NCBI RefSeq assembly: GCF_037811135.1
Contig: NZ_CP149130.1
Span: 2,290,501 to 2,354,500 of the forward strand
DNA length: 64,000 bases
Reading direction: 5' to 3'
From: Aeromonas rivipollensis
GTDB taxonomy: Bacteria; Pseudomonadota; Gammaproteobacteria; Enterobacterales; Aeromonadaceae
Numbering within the stretch: position 1 is the first letter of the stretch; the number at the start of each line of letters is the position of its first letter. Made by a program: the position numbers and the translations under genes. The notes beneath the pieces were generated by a model. The model saw nothing but the letters and a program-made list of their open reading frames with translations. It did no database searches and had not been told where the DNA came from. Shown in pieces: positions 47,796 through 57,588 of the stretch.

Positions 47796-48623
47796 ATGCA
47801 GGGAGTACCGGTCACATTTACCCATCAGCACGACAGGGCCGATTTTCGCGCCCTGCCGGGGCAGCCTGCGACCGAGCTCTATCGTGCCCACATCCAGCAC
47901 CACGTCTTCGATCCCCATAGCCACGAGGGGTTTGGCCTAGGTGTCATCGAGTGCGGTGCCGAGCGTTTCCGCTATCGCGGCAGCCAGCTCCTGGCAGGCC
48001 CCGGCAGCCTGGTGCTGATGAACCCTGATGAGCTGCACACGGGCGAGGCGGCCTGCGAGCAGGGGTGGCGCTATCGCATGCTCTACCTGCCCGCCGATCG
48101 GCTCGAGGCCATCAGCGGCGAGCGCGGCTGGTATTTCGCCGAAGCCGTGCGAAGCGACCAGCGCACCGCCCCCGTCCTGCAGGCGGCCCTGGACGCCCTC
48201 TGGCACTGTGACTGCGAGCTCGCCGCCGACGGCCTGTTGCTGGGCGTGTGCGAGACCCTGCGCTCCCATGCCCGGGCCCTGGCGGCACCGCGCGAAGCAG
48301 CCCACCCTCTGGGCCGCGCCATCGACTATATGCAGGCCTACTTCGCCCGCCCTATTACCCTGACCGAGCTGGCGGGGGCGGTGAACCTCAGCCCCTACCA
48401 CTTCCAGCGCAGCTTCAAGGCCCGCTTTCACGTCACCCCCCAGCAGATGCTGATGGCCATCCGCCTGCAGCGGGCCAAGGGGTGGCTGGCCGCCGGCCTG
48501 CCCGCCGCCGAGGTGGCCGCCGCCTGTGGTCTGGCCGATCAGTCGCACCTCAACCGCGCCTTCCTGCGCCGCTATGGCACCACCCCGGTGCGCTACCAGA
48601 AACAGGTACAGGCTGGCCGCTAA
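47796..48623 (+). CDS. AraC-family transcriptional regulator
   Basis: The 275-residue protein has an N-terminal cupin-like ligand domain (HHVFDPHSHEGFGLGVIE, GSLVLMNPDELHTGEA). Its C-terminal double helix-turn-helix contains ITLTELAGAVNLSPYHFQRSFKARFHVTPQQML and AEVAAACGLADQSHLNRAFLRRYGTTP. AGGAGG lies ahead of the ATG. It directly precedes an EamA exporter gene, the arrangement seen for AraC regulators of amino-acid or metabolite exporters. Confidence 0.93.
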   Translation: MQGVPVTFTHQHDRADFRALPGQPATELYRAHIQHHVFDPHSHEGFGLGVIECGAERFRYRGSQLLAGPGSLVLMNPDELHTGEAACEQGWRYRMLYLPADRLEAISGERGWYFAEAVRSDQRTAPVLQAALDALWHCDCELAADGLLLGVCETLRSHARALAAPREAAHPLGRAIDYMQAYFARPITLTELAGAVNLSPYHFQRSFKARFHVTPQQMLMAIRLQRAKGWLAAGLPAAEVAAACGLADQSHLNRAFLRRYGTTPVRYQKQVQAGR

Positions 48624-48697
48624 AGCGCAATCTGGTTCAATACGCCGCCCTCCCCCCCTGCTAGGCTGGCCTCCTTCTTCTTTACCGGATATGGAAA

Positions 48698-49663
48698 ATG
48701 TTGATCGGAGTCTTGTTTGCCCTGCTGGCCGGCCTGATGTGGGGGCTCATCTTCGTCGCCCCCCTGCTGGTGGACGGCTATCCCCCCGCCCTGCTCGCCA
48801 GCGGCCGCTATCTCGCCTTCGGCCTCATCGTGCTGCCGCTGGCCTGGCAGGCCCGCAAGCGCCTGGCGGCCCTCTCGACCAGCGACTGGTGCGAGGCCCT
48901 CGCCCTCACCCTGGTGGGGAATCTCATCTACTACTTCTGCCTGTCGGGGGCCATCTTGCGCATCGGCTCACCGCTGGCAGCCATGATCATCGGCACCCTG
49001 CCGGTGGTGACGGCCCTGGCCGCCAACCGCCTCTATGGCGCACGGGACGGCCGCCTCTCCCGCGCCCGTCTCTACCCGGCCCTGCTGCTGATGGGACTCG
49101 GCCTCTATCTGGTCAACCGCGCCGAGTTGACCTGGCAGGCAGAGGCGCGCACCGGACAGCTGTTCGGATTCGTCCTGGCGGTGGTCGCCGTGCTGTGCTG
49201 GACCTGGTATCCCCTGCGCAATGCCCGCTGGCTGCGCGAGCACCCGAACCGCAGCCCGGCCGTCTGGGCCACCGCTCAGGGGCTGGTGACCCTGCCGGTG
49301 GCGCTGATTGCCTACCTCGGCAGTCTCGGTCATCTCGCCCTGAGCGCACCGGACTTTCCCCTGCCCTTCGGGCCGACGCCCCTGCGCTTCGTGCTGCTGA
49401 TGGGGGTGGTGGGGCTCTTTTGCTCCTGGCTCGGCACCCTGTGCTGGAACGAGGCGAGCCAGCGCCTGCCGACCGTGCTGGTGGGACCGCTCATCGTGTT
49501 CGAGACTCTGGCGGGGCTGCTCTACGCCTTCATGCTGCGTGGCATCATGCCTCCCATGAGTACCCTGGTCGGCGTCGTCTGCCTGGTGGTGGGGGTGCTC
49601 CATGTGATCACCGGCAAGCCGCGACACCAGCCGGAAAAACGCGTCAAAGCACGGTTAACTTGA
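48698..49663 (+). CDS. EamA/DMT-superfamily transporter
   Basis: The 321-residue protein has ten hydrophobic helices in two five-helix halves, with LLAGLMWGLIFVAPLLVDGYPP at the start and VLVGPLIVFETLAGLLYAFMLRG near the end, as in drug/metabolite exporters. The substrate is unknown. The AraC gene 75 bases upstream is a likely regulator and may share its transcript. Confidence 0.9.
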   Translation: MLIGVLFALLAGLMWGLIFVAPLLVDGYPPALLASGRYLAFGLIVLPLAWQARKRLAALSTSDWCEALALTLVGNLIYYFCLSGAILRIGSPLAAMIIGTLPVVTALAANRLYGARDGRLSRARLYPALLLMGLGLYLVNRAELTWQAEARTGQLFGFVLAVVAVLCWTWYPLRNARWLREHPNRSPAVWATAQGLVTLPVALIAYLGSLGHLALSAPDFPLPFGPTPLRFVLLMGVVGLFCSWLGTLCWNEASQRLPTVLVGPLIVFETLAGLLYAFMLRGIMPPMSTLVGVVCLVVGVLHVITGKPRHQPEKRVKARLT

Positions 49664-49674
49664 CTCATGTCATC

Positions 49675-49701
49675 TTGATAAACCGCGGGTTTCCCTATAC
49701 T
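49675..49701 (+). promoter_or_regulatory. Candidate promoter of the zinc-finger gene
   Basis: TTGATA (49675-49680) and TATACT (49696-49701) are 15 bases apart, a slightly short spacing. They lie about 35 bases before the GTG start, with GGGGG as ribosome site. Confidence 0.45.
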
Positions 49702-49735
49702 GGCCGAGTTTTATCACTCATCTTTGGGGGCTGCT

Positions 49736-50113
49736 GTGTGTGAAGTGACGCAAGCCCGGTTGGCCGAATGGCATCAGCGCCTTCTGACCGACTGGGCGCA
49801 AACAAGAGAGGAGCTGATCCGTCAGCTCAAGGCCTGTCGACAAGATGACTGGGCACAGAGAGTGGCGAGCTGCGAGCGGGATCAACTGGTGGATCTGACC
49901 AGCCGTCTCGAGCTGCCCAAGGTGGAGCAAAGCGTGGCGCGCCTCAAGCGGCTCGACGCGGCGCTCTGCCAGATGGATCTGGGGCTCTATGGCTTCTGCT
50001 CCGATTGCGAGGAGCCGCTGCTCGCCGAACAGCTGGAACAGGATCCGACCCTGCAACGCTGCCCGCGCTGCGAAGCCCGCTACCGCAAGGGATTCCACGC
50101 TCACGAACTCTGA
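49736..50113 (+). CDS. TraR/DksA C4 zinc-finger protein
   Basis: The chosen GTG at 49736 is seven bases from GGGGG and gives MCEVTQARLAEWHQRLL; a TTG at 49724 is possible. The 125-residue protein has a helical coiled-coil part, LDAALCQMDLGLYGFCSDCEEPL and CPRCEARYRKG, the four zinc cysteines of the DksA/TraR family. The N-terminal hairpin is shorter than in DksA and I do not see the DxxDxA tip, so an RNA-polymerase role is possible but unproven. Confidence 0.85.
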   Translation: MCEVTQARLAEWHQRLLTDWAQTREELIRQLKACRQDDWAQRVASCERDQLVDLTSRLELPKVEQSVARLKRLDAALCQMDLGLYGFCSDCEEPLLAEQLEQDPTLQRCPRCEARYRKGFHAHEL

Positions 50114-50228
50114 TGGGGGCACCCTTTGTGCCCGCCATCTTTCTCTCCCCCACGCCATCCCTCTGCTCATCATCACTGCAACCCGGGCGGTACCTGCCCT
50201 GCAACACCTGATCGCAAGCACGCAGGCA

Positions 50229-50258
50229 TGAAAAAGGGGAGTCATGGACTCCCCTTCT
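50229..50258. terminator. Terminator between the zinc-finger gene and rnd
   Basis: A 10-bp stem AAGGGGAGTC / GACTCCCCTT with a three-base loop is followed by TTTTT on the minus strand, so it mainly ends rnd. A second hairpin GGGCAC / GTGCCC at about 50117-50133 lies just past the zinc-finger gene. The rest of the gap holds nothing I recognise. Confidence 0.82.
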
Positions 50259-50275
50259 CGTGCGGCGCACTCCCG

Positions 50276-51388
50276 TCATTGAGCCAGCAGGTGGCCCACC
50301 AGCTCATGGCGCCAGCCTTGCAGCAGCATGGGCTTGTCCGCCCGGGCCCGCTCCTCGGCGCTCATCCGCCAGCTCCAGGTGAAGTACTGGTGGATGATCT
50401 TCTTGCTGGCAACCAGCTCAGGGGGAATGTTGCTGGCCTTGGCCTTCTCTTCCACCATGGCCTTGATGCGCTTGAGCTCCGCCTTGTACTGGGGGTAATC
50501 CACCAGCCGGCGAATGGGCTCTGGCCAGCTGTCAGGGTCGCTCTGCTGGGCCGCCGCGACGATGTCCAGCATCCGCTTGCCGTGGATCTTGATCTCGATG
50601 GGGGCCAGCCCCAGCTCGTTGAGGTCCCGCAATGAAGTGGGCCGACGCTCCGCCACCTTGAACAGGTGCAGCTCCTTGACCACGAAGTTGAGAGCCAGAT
50701 CCCGGCGCACCGCCTCTTGCTGGCGCCAGGCGGCGAGCTCGCGCAGAATGGCCAGCTCGCGCCGACCCAGTTGCCAGGCGTTGATGATCTCGAGGTAGGC
50801 CTGACGGGGATCGCTGCCCTGGGTCTTGCGGGCGGAGTGGTTCTGGCACTCCTGCTCGAACCAGGCAAACTTGCCGCTTTCATGCAGCCTGGCCATCACC
50901 TTCTCGTAGAGGGGCATCAGGTAGAAGACATCCGCCGCCGCGTACTCGAGCTGGCGTGCGGTCAGGGGACGGGCCAGCCAGTCGGTGCGGGCCTGATCCT
51001 TTTCCAGCTCCACGCCGAGGAACTCCTTGACCAGGGCGCCGAAGCCGACCGAGACGCCGTAACCCAGGAAGGCTGTCGCGAGCTGGGTGTCGTGCATCTG
51101 GTTGGGCAGGTGGCCCGCCTGATGCTGGATGAGCTCCAGATCTTCACCCGAGGCGTGCAGTATGGCGATCTGCCCTGCCCGGCCGAGCCGCTGCCACAGC
51201 CCCGAGAGATCCAGGGTCAGGGGATCCAGCAGGGCGAGGCGTTCGCCGTCATAGATCTGGAACAGACCGAGCTGGGGATAGTAGGTACGGGTGCGAACGA
51301 ATTCGGTATCTATGGCCAGGGGAACGTCGGCCAGGGAAGCGAGATACTGTTCCAGTTCGGCTTGCTGTGAAATGAGTTGATATTGCAT
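50276..51388 (-). CDS. rnd: Ribonuclease D
   Basis: RNase D trims the 3' ends of tRNA and other stable RNAs. The start at 51388 gives MQYQLISQQAELEQYLASLADVPLAIDTEFVRTRTYYPQLG; the 52-codon upstream extension overlaps the fadD terminator and was rejected. The 370-residue protein has the DEDD exonuclease motifs (DTEF, LHASGEDLELI, YAAADVFYL) and two C-terminal HRDC-type helical domains. fadD lies upstream, as in E. coli. Confidence 0.95.
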   Translation of the reverse strand: MQYQLISQQAELEQYLASLADVPLAIDTEFVRTRTYYPQLGLFQIYDGERLALLDPLTLDLSGLWQRLGRAGQIAILHASGEDLELIQHQAGHLPNQMHDTQLATAFLGYGVSVGFGALVKEFLGVELEKDQARTDWLARPLTARQLEYAAADVFYLMPLYEKVMARLHESGKFAWFEQECQNHSARKTQGSDPRQAYLEIINAWQLGRRELAILRELAAWRQQEAVRRDLALNFVVKELHLFKVAERRPTSLRDLNELGLAPIEIKIHGKRMLDIVAAAQQSDPDSWPEPIRRLVDYPQYKAELKRIKAMVEEKAKASNIPPELVASKKIIHQYFTWSWRMSAEERARADKPMLLQGWRHELVGHLLAQ

Positions 51389-51420
51389 CTTTGCCTGCAC
51401 GTTGGTCGGGACCCAGAAAG

Positions 51421-51448
51421 AAAAAACCGTGGCATGACCCACGGTTTT
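51421..51448 (-). terminator. fadD terminator
   Basis: A 10-bp stem AAAACCGTGG / CCACGGTTTT with a six-base loop is followed by T residues on the minus strand, about 40 bases past the fadD stop. Confidence 0.85.
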
Positions 51449-51488
51449 GCATAACGACAGCGCTTGACTGCAGAGCAGTGCATGCCGG

Positions 51489-53201
51489 TTACTGCTTGGC
51501 AATCTCCTCGTCGCGCAGCACGCGCCGCAGGATCTTGCCCACATTGGTCTTGGGAAGTTCGTCGCGAAATTCTACCAGTTTCGGCACCTTATAGGCAGTC
51601 AGATGTTTGCGGCAGTGGGCAATTATCTCGTCCTCCACCAGCTTTGCATCTTTCTTGACCACGAAGATTTTCACCAGCTCGCCGGAAACCGGGTTAGGCA
51701 CACCGACGGCGGCCACTTCCAGCACCTTGGGATGAAGCGCCACCACGTCTTCAATCTCGTTCGGATAGACGTTGAAGCCCGAAACCAGGATCATGTCCTT
51801 CTTGCGATCGACGATCTTGAAGAAGCCCTGCTCGTCGCACACGGCGATGTCACCGGTACAGAGCCAGCCATCCTGCATCACCTCGGCGGTCGCCTCGGGA
51901 CGTTGCCAGTAGCCCGTCATCACCTGGGGGCCGCGCACCTGCATCTCGCCAGGGGCGCCCTGCTCGGTGATAACCTGTCCCTTGTCATCCACCAGCCGGA
52001 TCTCGGTGGAGCAGACCGGCAGACCGATGGAGCCGTTGTAATCCACCAGATCGTAGGGGCAGACGCTCACCAGGGGGGAACACTCGGTCAGGCCATAGCC
52101 TTCCAGCAGCGGGGTCTGGGTCAGCGCCTTCCACTGCTCGGCCACCGCACGCTGCACCGCCATGCCGCCGCCTATGGTTAGCTTGAGCCTGGAAAAGTCC
52201 ATGCTCTGGAACTCGCCGTTGTTGACCAGGGCGTTGAACAGGGTGTTGACCCCTGTGATGCAGGTGAAGGGGTACTTCTTGATCTCTTTGACAAAGCCCG
52301 GGATGTCGCGGGGATTGCTGATGAGCAGGTTATAGCCACCCAGGCGCATGAACAGCAGGCAGTTCACCGTCAGGGCGAAGACGTGGTAGAGCGGCAGCGC
52401 CGTGACCACGAACTCCTTGCCCCGCTCCAGCACGGGACCATAGACGCCGAGGCACTGCTCCACGTTCGCAATCATGTTGCGATGGGTCAGCATGGCCCCC
52501 TTGGAGAGGCCCGTGGTGCCGCCGGTGTATTGCAGGAAGGCGATGTCCTGGTTGCTGATTTCGGGCTTGATGTACTGCAGGTAGCGCCCCTTGGCCAGCG
52601 CCTGGCGCATGGTGCTGGCGTGGGGCAGGTTGTATTTGGGCACCAGCTTCTTGACGTACTTGACCACGAAGTTGACCAGGGAGCCCTTGGCCAGGCCGAG
52701 GTTGTCCCCCATGCGGGTCAGGATCACGTGCTTGACCGGGGTGTCGTGCACCACTTTTTCCAGGGTATGGGCGAAGTTGGAGACGATGACGATGGCCTTG
52801 GCGCCGGAGTCTTTGAGCTGGTGCTCCAGCTCGCGCGGGGTATAGAGGGGGTTGACGTTCACCACCGTCATGCCGGCCCGCAGTATGCCGAACACGGCGA
52901 TGGGGTATTGCAGCAGGTTTGGCATCATCACCGCCACCCTGTCGCCCTTGCCGAGCTTGAGCTCGTTTTGCAGGTAGGCGGCAAAGGCACGGGACTGCTC
53001 TTCCAGCCGGCGATAGGTAATGGTCTGCCCCATGTTGACGAAGGCGGGCTGGTCGGCAAACTGGGTCACCGACTCTTCAAACATCTCGACCAGGGAGCCG
53101 TATTGGTCTGGATTGATCTCGGCGGGCACTCCTTCTGGATAACGCTTCAGCCAGACTCTTTCCACGAACTTCTCCTGCATAACTAGCACCTGTGCGCTCA
53201 C
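51489..53201 (-). CDS. fadD: Long-chain fatty acid-CoA ligase FadD
   Basis: FadD activates imported fatty acids to acyl-CoA at the inner membrane. The 570-residue protein matches E. coli FadD closely: the P-loop [62 protein letters not shown] and [15 protein letters not shown] start at 53201 is seven bases behind GGAGG; the internal ATG at 53180 is less well placed. A possible FadR site upstream was not identified. Confidence 0.96.
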   Translation of the reverse strand: MSAQVLVMQEKFVERVWLKRYPEGVPAEINPDQYGSLVEMFEESVTQFADQPAFVNMGQTITYRRLEEQSRAFAAYLQNELKLGKGDRVAVMMPNLLQYPIAVFGILRAGMTVVNVNPLYTPRELEHQLKDSGAKAIVIVSNFAHTLEKVVHDTPVKHVILTRMGDNLGLAKGSLVNFVVKYVKKLVPKYNLPHASTMRQALAKGRYLQYIKPEISNQDIAFLQYTGGTTGLSKGAMLTHRNMIANVEQCLGVYGPVLERGKEFVVTALPLYHVFALTVNCLLFMRLGGYNLLISNPRDIPGFVKEIKKYPFTCITGVNTLFNALVNNGEFQSMDFSRLKLTIGGGMAVQRAVAEQWKALTQTPLLEGYGLTECSPLVSVCPYDLVDYNGSIGLPVCSTEIRLVDDKGQVITEQGAPGEMQVRGPQVMTGYWQRPEATAEVMQDGWLCTGDIAVCDEQGFFKIVDRKKDMILVSGFNVYPNEIEDVVALHPKVLEVAAVGVPNPVSGELVKIFVVKKDAKLVEDEIIAHCRKHLTAYKVPKLVEFRDELPKTNVGKILRRVLRDEEIAKQ

Positions 53202-53361
53202 TGTGTTGCCTCCGTCCCTGTCACATCCATTTCAATCAGTTGTTTTAAGCTCATGCTCTAATGCCGCACATAGTTACATAAGGCAACATCGATTAACAGC
53301 GAATTAACAACGAGAAGTGTGAGGGAGAAAGCAAACCTGACATGATTCAAAGCCGGCGATC

Positions 53362-54204
53362 CTACCGGATCTGACAGAAGTTTTCGATATAAACGGCGGT
53401 TTTGGCCGAATTTTCCATATGGAAGTGATGATTTCCCGCCACCTGTACCATTTCAATCTGGCCAAAGGCCGGCCCCCGCAACTGCCACTGCGTCAGCAGA
53501 CTCTGGAACCCCTGCTCGCCACGGATGAAGAGCACCGGGCAGGCGATGGCCCGGATCAGCGCCTGGGCCTGGCCCTCGCTCATGCGCATGGGCGAGAGAT
53601 CCCGCAGACGGGGATCGCTGCGCCAATGCAGCCTCCCATCCCGCGCCTCCAGCTGACGCTCGCAGATAAGGCGCGCCGCCGCCGGGGAGATGTCAGCCAC
53701 CTTGCAGCGGGCAGCCACCGCCTCGTCGAGGGAGGCAAAGCCACCGGACGCTCGCTCGCGAGTGCGGCTGCGATTGAGAATGGCCCGCCGCAGCTGGGCG
53801 GGTACCTCCTCATCGGGTTGGCTCAGCGGCCCCAGCCCCTCCAGCAGGATGAGCCGCACTATCTGCTCGGGGAAGACACCGGCGTAGGCGCTGGCGATCA
53901 GGGCCCCCAGCGAATGGCCGAGCAGGACGAAGCGATGCCAGCCCGCAGCCTGGGCAATCTGATGGAGATCGTCGAGCCAGTCGACGAAGACATAGGGGGT
54001 CGGTTTGTGATCCGAATGACCGTGCCCCGGCAGATCGACGCAGACCAGGTGGCACTCAGCGAGATGGGGGGCAAGGGGCAGGAAGCTGGCGCCGTTGTCG
54101 AGCCAGCCGTGCAGGGCAATGACCAGGGGTTTGCCCTGCCGGCCGTTATCCAGCAGGGCGATGCGCCGTCCATCGGCCAGGGTGAGGAAGCGCTCTTCCA
54201 TCAT
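53362..54204 (-). CDS. Alpha/beta-fold hydrolase
   Basis: The 280-residue protein has ALHGWLDNGASFLPLAPHLAEC, VDLPGHGHSDH, the nucleophile elbow LLGHSLGALIA and a C-terminal GNHHFHMEN carrying the likely catalytic histidine. The substrate cannot be told. ATG codons at 54204 and 54201 and a GTG at 54207 are possible starts, all overlapping the end of the lipoprotein gene, so translation is probably coupled. E. coli has no gene at this place between yeaY and fadD. Confidence 0.88.
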   Translation of the reverse strand: MMEERFLTLADGRRIALLDNGRQGKPLVIALHGWLDNGASFLPLAPHLAECHLVCVDLPGHGHSDHKPTPYVFVDWLDDLHQIAQAAGWHRFVLLGHSLGALIASAYAGVFPEQIVRLILLEGLGPLSQPDEEVPAQLRRAILNRSRTRERASGGFASLDEAVAARCKVADISPAAARLICERQLEARDGRLHWRSDPRLRDLSPMRMSEGQAQALIRAIACPVLFIRGEQGFQSLLTQWQLRGPAFGQIEMVQVAGNHHFHMENSAKTAVYIENFCQIR

Positions 54205-54722
54205 CACCAGCGGGAGTAGTGGCGTCTTGGCCAGAAGGGATCATAGAAGGGGTCGTAGAAGTAGGGGTCCATGTAGCGGATCTCCACCTCCTTCACCGGC
54301 GGCCACAGCTTGCTGGCGGTGACCTTGAGCACAGAGAAACGATACTTGTGATCCCCTATCTGGCTGTCCACCGGCTTGTCCAGGGTACCGAGCACCGTCA
54401 GGCTGCGTCCCTTGGCATAGAGCGTCGGATCCACAAAGCCCTTCATGACGGCCAGAAAACGCCCCGGGCTCTGCTCCGTCTGGGTCGGCACGCCATTGGC
54501 TTTGAGCGGCAGGTAGACCACCTCGATGACGCTCTGATCCTGCTCGTTGTGCACCGCCGAGATGACGCCGCTCCAGCGCGCAGGCTTGCCCTCCATCCCC
54601 TGCAGGGCAGGCTGATAGGCCACCAGCTGGTTTTCCGGCTCATAGGCCAGCTCCTTGGGCACCGAGCTGCAGCCAACTAGCAGCAGCCCCGTCAGGCCCA
54701 GCATGATCACGCGTTTCATCAT
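54204..54722 (-). CDS. yeaY: Slp-family outer-membrane lipoprotein
   Basis: From the ATG at 54722 (AAGGAG six bases upstream) the protein has 172 residues. MMKRVIMLGLTGLLLVGCSS is a lipoprotein signal with lipobox LVGC. The mature part, with ARWSGVISAVHNEQDQSVIEVVYLPL and RFLAVMKGFVDP, matches the Slp/YeaY family. The aromatic C-terminus (YFYDPFYDPFWPRRHYSRW) is unusual. It lies between tsaB and fadD as in E. coli. Confidence 0.9.
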   Translation of the reverse strand: MMKRVIMLGLTGLLLVGCSSVPKELAYEPENQLVAYQPALQGMEGKPARWSGVISAVHNEQDQSVIEVVYLPLKANGVPTQTEQSPGRFLAVMKGFVDPTLYAKGRSLTVLGTLDKPVDSQIGDHKYRFSVLKVTASKLWPPVKEVEIRYMDPYFYDPFYDPFWPRRHYSRW

Positions 54723-54789
54723 TTGCTTCTCCTTGTCCGCGCCGCCCACCTTCACTCGCTGGTGTCGAGTCGCGGCTCGCCGTTGGATG

Positions 54790-55491
54790 TCACTCGCGAC
54801 CCGGCAGTTTTTTCCAGGTCACCTTGTCGCGCAAATATACCGGTGTGGCCTGCTCCACAGCGACCGCCTCTCCCGCCAGCCAGGCGTTGCGTGCCAGGGG
54901 CAGCATGTCGACCGCCGCCGGGAAGCGCACCTGGCTCACCGCCAGTTCGTCGGCCAGCGCGTTGAGCGTCTCGCCATAGGTTACAAAGCCGGTCCCGACG
55001 CAGCTCAGGCTGCCCGCCAGCTTGCCGCGCGCTTCAATCAGGGCGGCGGGATCGCTCACCACTTCCTCCCCCACCAGCTGCATGCGGCCATCGAGCAGCT
55101 CGTAGTGGCCAAAATAGACCTCGTTCATCCGCGCATCGATGGCGGTCAGCACCCGCTCGGCCCCCTCCAGACGATGAGCCCCCTGGGCCATGGCAGCCAG
55201 GGTGGATATGCCGATGAGCGGCACGCCGGCGCCAAAGGCGAGCCCCTGGGCCACGCTGATCCCGATGCGCACGCCGGTAAAGGAGCCCGGTCCACGCCCG
55301 AAGGCGATGGCGTCGAGCTCAGTCAACGATAGACCGGCCTCGTCTAACACAGCCTGAACCATGGGCAGGATTTTTTGGGTGTGATCCCGTGGCGCCTCTT
55401 CCCAACGGGAGAACAGCTTGTCACCCACCAGAAGGGCGGCGGAGCAGGCTTCGGTGGCGGTATCAACGGCCAGGATCTTCAACTCGGTCAT
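54790..55491 (-). CDS. tsaB: tRNA t6A synthesis protein TsaB
   Basis: TsaB is the scaffold partner of TsaD in making threonylcarbamoyl-adenosine 37 of tRNA. The start at 55491 (MTELKILAVDTATEACSAALLVG) has GGA upstream. The 233-residue ASKHA-fold protein has AFGRGPGSFTGVRIGISVAQGLAFG, a family hallmark. It sits between yoaA and the lipoprotein gene, the same order as in E. coli. Confidence 0.95.
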   Translation of the reverse strand: MTELKILAVDTATEACSAALLVGDKLFSRWEEAPRDHTQKILPMVQAVLDEAGLSLTELDAIAFGRGPGSFTGVRIGISVAQGLAFGAGVPLIGISTLAAMAQGAHRLEGAERVLTAIDARMNEVYFGHYELLDGRMQLVGEEVVSDPAALIEARGKLAGSLSCVGTGFVTYGETLNALADELAVSQVRFPAAVDMLPLARNAWLAGEAVAVEQATPVYLRDKVTWKKLPGRE

Positions 55492-55569
55492 GGGTTCCAA
55501 TCTCTATAAATCAGTCAATGACATAACGTGCAAGCGGGATCTGCTCACCCGTTTTCTTAACATGGCAAA

Positions 55570-57549
55570 TCAGTCAATCGCTAGCCACCCGCCAGCATCG
55601 CAGGTCGAATGCAGAGCGCCCCGGTCAAAGAAACTCCCCAACGACTCTAACTCCCGGGTGCGAGGGATGGCGGGCAGACTCTTGATAAAGGTGGCGCCAT
55701 AGGGCTTGTTGACCATGCGCGGATCACAGATGACCAGCACGCCGTGATCACTGCGATCACGAATGAGCCGCCCCACCCCCTGTTTCAAGGCAATCACCGC
55801 CTTGGGCAGCTGGAGCTCGGCGAAGGGATCTCCCCCCTTGAGCTTGCAATCATCCACCCGTGCCTTGAGCAGCGGGTCGTCCGGGCTCGCAAAGGGCAGC
55901 TTGTCGATGATAACACAGGACAATGCCGCCCCTCGCACGTCTATCCCCTCCCAAAAACTGCTGGTAGCCACCAGCACGGCGCGCCCGTTCTCCACGAAGG
56001 TCTTGAGCAGCCGCTGCTTGTTATCCTCCCCCTGCAAGAGCACGGTGCGGCCTATCTCCCGGCGCAGCACCTCGGCCACCTGCCGCATCACCTGATGGCT
56101 GGTGCAGAGGAAAAAACATCCCCCCGGCGTCTTGTTGATGAGGGGGATCATCAGGTTGGCAAGCTGCTCCCCCCGCCCGAAGGCATTGGGCTCAGGCAGG
56201 AAGCGCGGCACACAGAGCCGCGCCTGCTCGGCGTAGTCAAAGGGGCTGTCTAGGATAAGCTCGGCGCTGCCGGCCAGCCCCAGCTCCGCCTTGAAGTGAT
56301 CGAAACGCATATCCACCGTCAGGGTGGCTGAGGTAAAGATCCAGGCCACCTCGGGCTTTTGCACCTCGGCGCCGAACCGCTCGGCCACCGACAGCGGGGT
56401 GAGATTGAGGGAGAAGTGCAGCCGGGAGCAGTCATACCAGTAGGAGAAACCTGTCTGGTTGACCGCCAATACCTCCCCTAGGCGGGTGCGCAGCTCGCAG
56501 ACTCGCTCGAAGGCGTGATCCAGCTGCTCACCGCGCCCGAGCGCCAGTTTGAGCACCTCGTAGCAGAGCCCGATGGCGTCGTTGAGACGGGCCAGGGCCT
56601 GGCCCCAGAGCGGCTGGCGCAGGATATCGCGGGTATTGCCACGCCCCCCGTCTATCCCGAAGGCGAGGCGCAAGTCCTGACTGGCGATGGAGAGCCTGTC
56701 CGCCGCCTTGCCAAGCTGTCCCATGTCGTGGGCCTCGGCTCTATAGGCGAGCTGGATGTCCTGCGCCAGATCCAGAATGGTGCGGCTGCCCACCGACTTG
56801 CCGAAGTAGTTGGTGGCGATCTCCGGCAACTGGTGCGCCTCGTCGAACACATAGACTTGCGCTTCGGGCACCAGCTCGCCAAATCCGGTGTCTTTCACCG
56901 CCATATCGGCGAAGAAGAGGTGATGATTGATCACCACCACCTGGGCATCCATGGCCCGGCGCCGGGCCACCACCAGATGGCAGTCGTCATAATAGGGGCA
57001 GTCGCGACCGAGGCAGTTGTCGTTGGTGCTGGTGACGTGGGCGAGGATCTCGGCGTTCTCCTGCAGCCCCGGAATGTCCCCCACATCGCCGTTGTCGGTG
57101 GCGGTGGACCAGGACTTCACCTTGACCAGATCGCTGAGAATTTCGGGCTTTTGCAGGTGGGATTCGCTCAAGAGGCGGTTCATCCGCTCGATGCAGAGAT
57201 AGTTGCTGCGCCCCTTGAGCAGGGCCACCGGCGGGGTGTAGGAGAGCGCGCCCGTGATGGTGGGGAGATCCCGGTAGAAGAGCTGCTCCTGCAGGTTCTT
57301 GGAGCCTGTGCTGATCACCACCCGCTTGCCGGATTCCAGCGCCGGCACCAGATAGGCGTAAGTCTTGCCGGTGCCGGTGCCCGCCTCCACCAGCAGGCGG
57401 CCGCCGCTCTTGATGGCGCACGCCACCGCTTCGGCCATCTCCAGTTGCGGCGCACGGGCCTTGAAGCCCTCGATGTGGCTGGCCAGAGGGCCATCTGGCT
57501 TGAACAGGGTCTGGATGGTCAAAGGAGGGTCCCGCGCAAAAGCGGCCAT
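55570..57549 (-). CDS. yoaA: DinG-family ATP-dependent helicase YoaA
   Basis: The 659-residue XPD/DinG-type superfamily 2 helicase has Walker A EAGTGTGKT at 55-63, iron-sulfur cysteines at 119, 179, 184 and 190, DEAH at 236-239, and GVGRLIRDRSDHGVLVICDPR near the end. E. coli YoaA works with HolC in replication-fork repair. It starts the minus-strand run yoaA-tsaB-yeaY. A small unknown gene lies 40 bases upstream on the same strand. Confidence 0.94.
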   Translation of the reverse strand: MAAFARDPPLTIQTLFKPDGPLASHIEGFKARAPQLEMAEAVACAIKSGGRLLVEAGTGTGKTYAYLVPALESGKRVVISTGSKNLQEQLFYRDLPTITGALSYTPPVALLKGRSNYLCIERMNRLLSESHLQKPEILSDLVKVKSWSTATDNGDVGDIPGLQENAEILAHVTSTNDNCLGRDCPYYDDCHLVVARRRAMDAQVVVINHHLFFADMAVKDTGFGELVPEAQVYVFDEAHQLPEIATNYFGKSVGSRTILDLAQDIQLAYRAEAHDMGQLGKAADRLSIASQDLRLAFGIDGGRGNTRDILRQPLWGQALARLNDAIGLCYEVLKLALGRGEQLDHAFERVCELRTRLGEVLAVNQTGFSYWYDCSRLHFSLNLTPLSVAERFGAEVQKPEVAWIFTSATLTVDMRFDHFKAELGLAGSAELILDSPFDYAEQARLCVPRFLPEPNAFGRGEQLANLMIPLINKTPGGCFFLCTSHQVMRQVAEVLRREIGRTVLLQGEDNKQRLLKTFVENGRAVLVATSSFWEGIDVRGAALSCVIIDKLPFASPDDPLLKARVDDCKLKGGDPFAELQLPKAVIALKQGVGRLIRDRSDHGVLVICDPRMVNKPYGATFIKSLPAIPRTRELESLGSFFDRGALHSTCDAGGWLAID

Positions 57550-57588
57550 TATGCCAAAAGCGTGGCGAAAGCGGGACTGATAATGCGT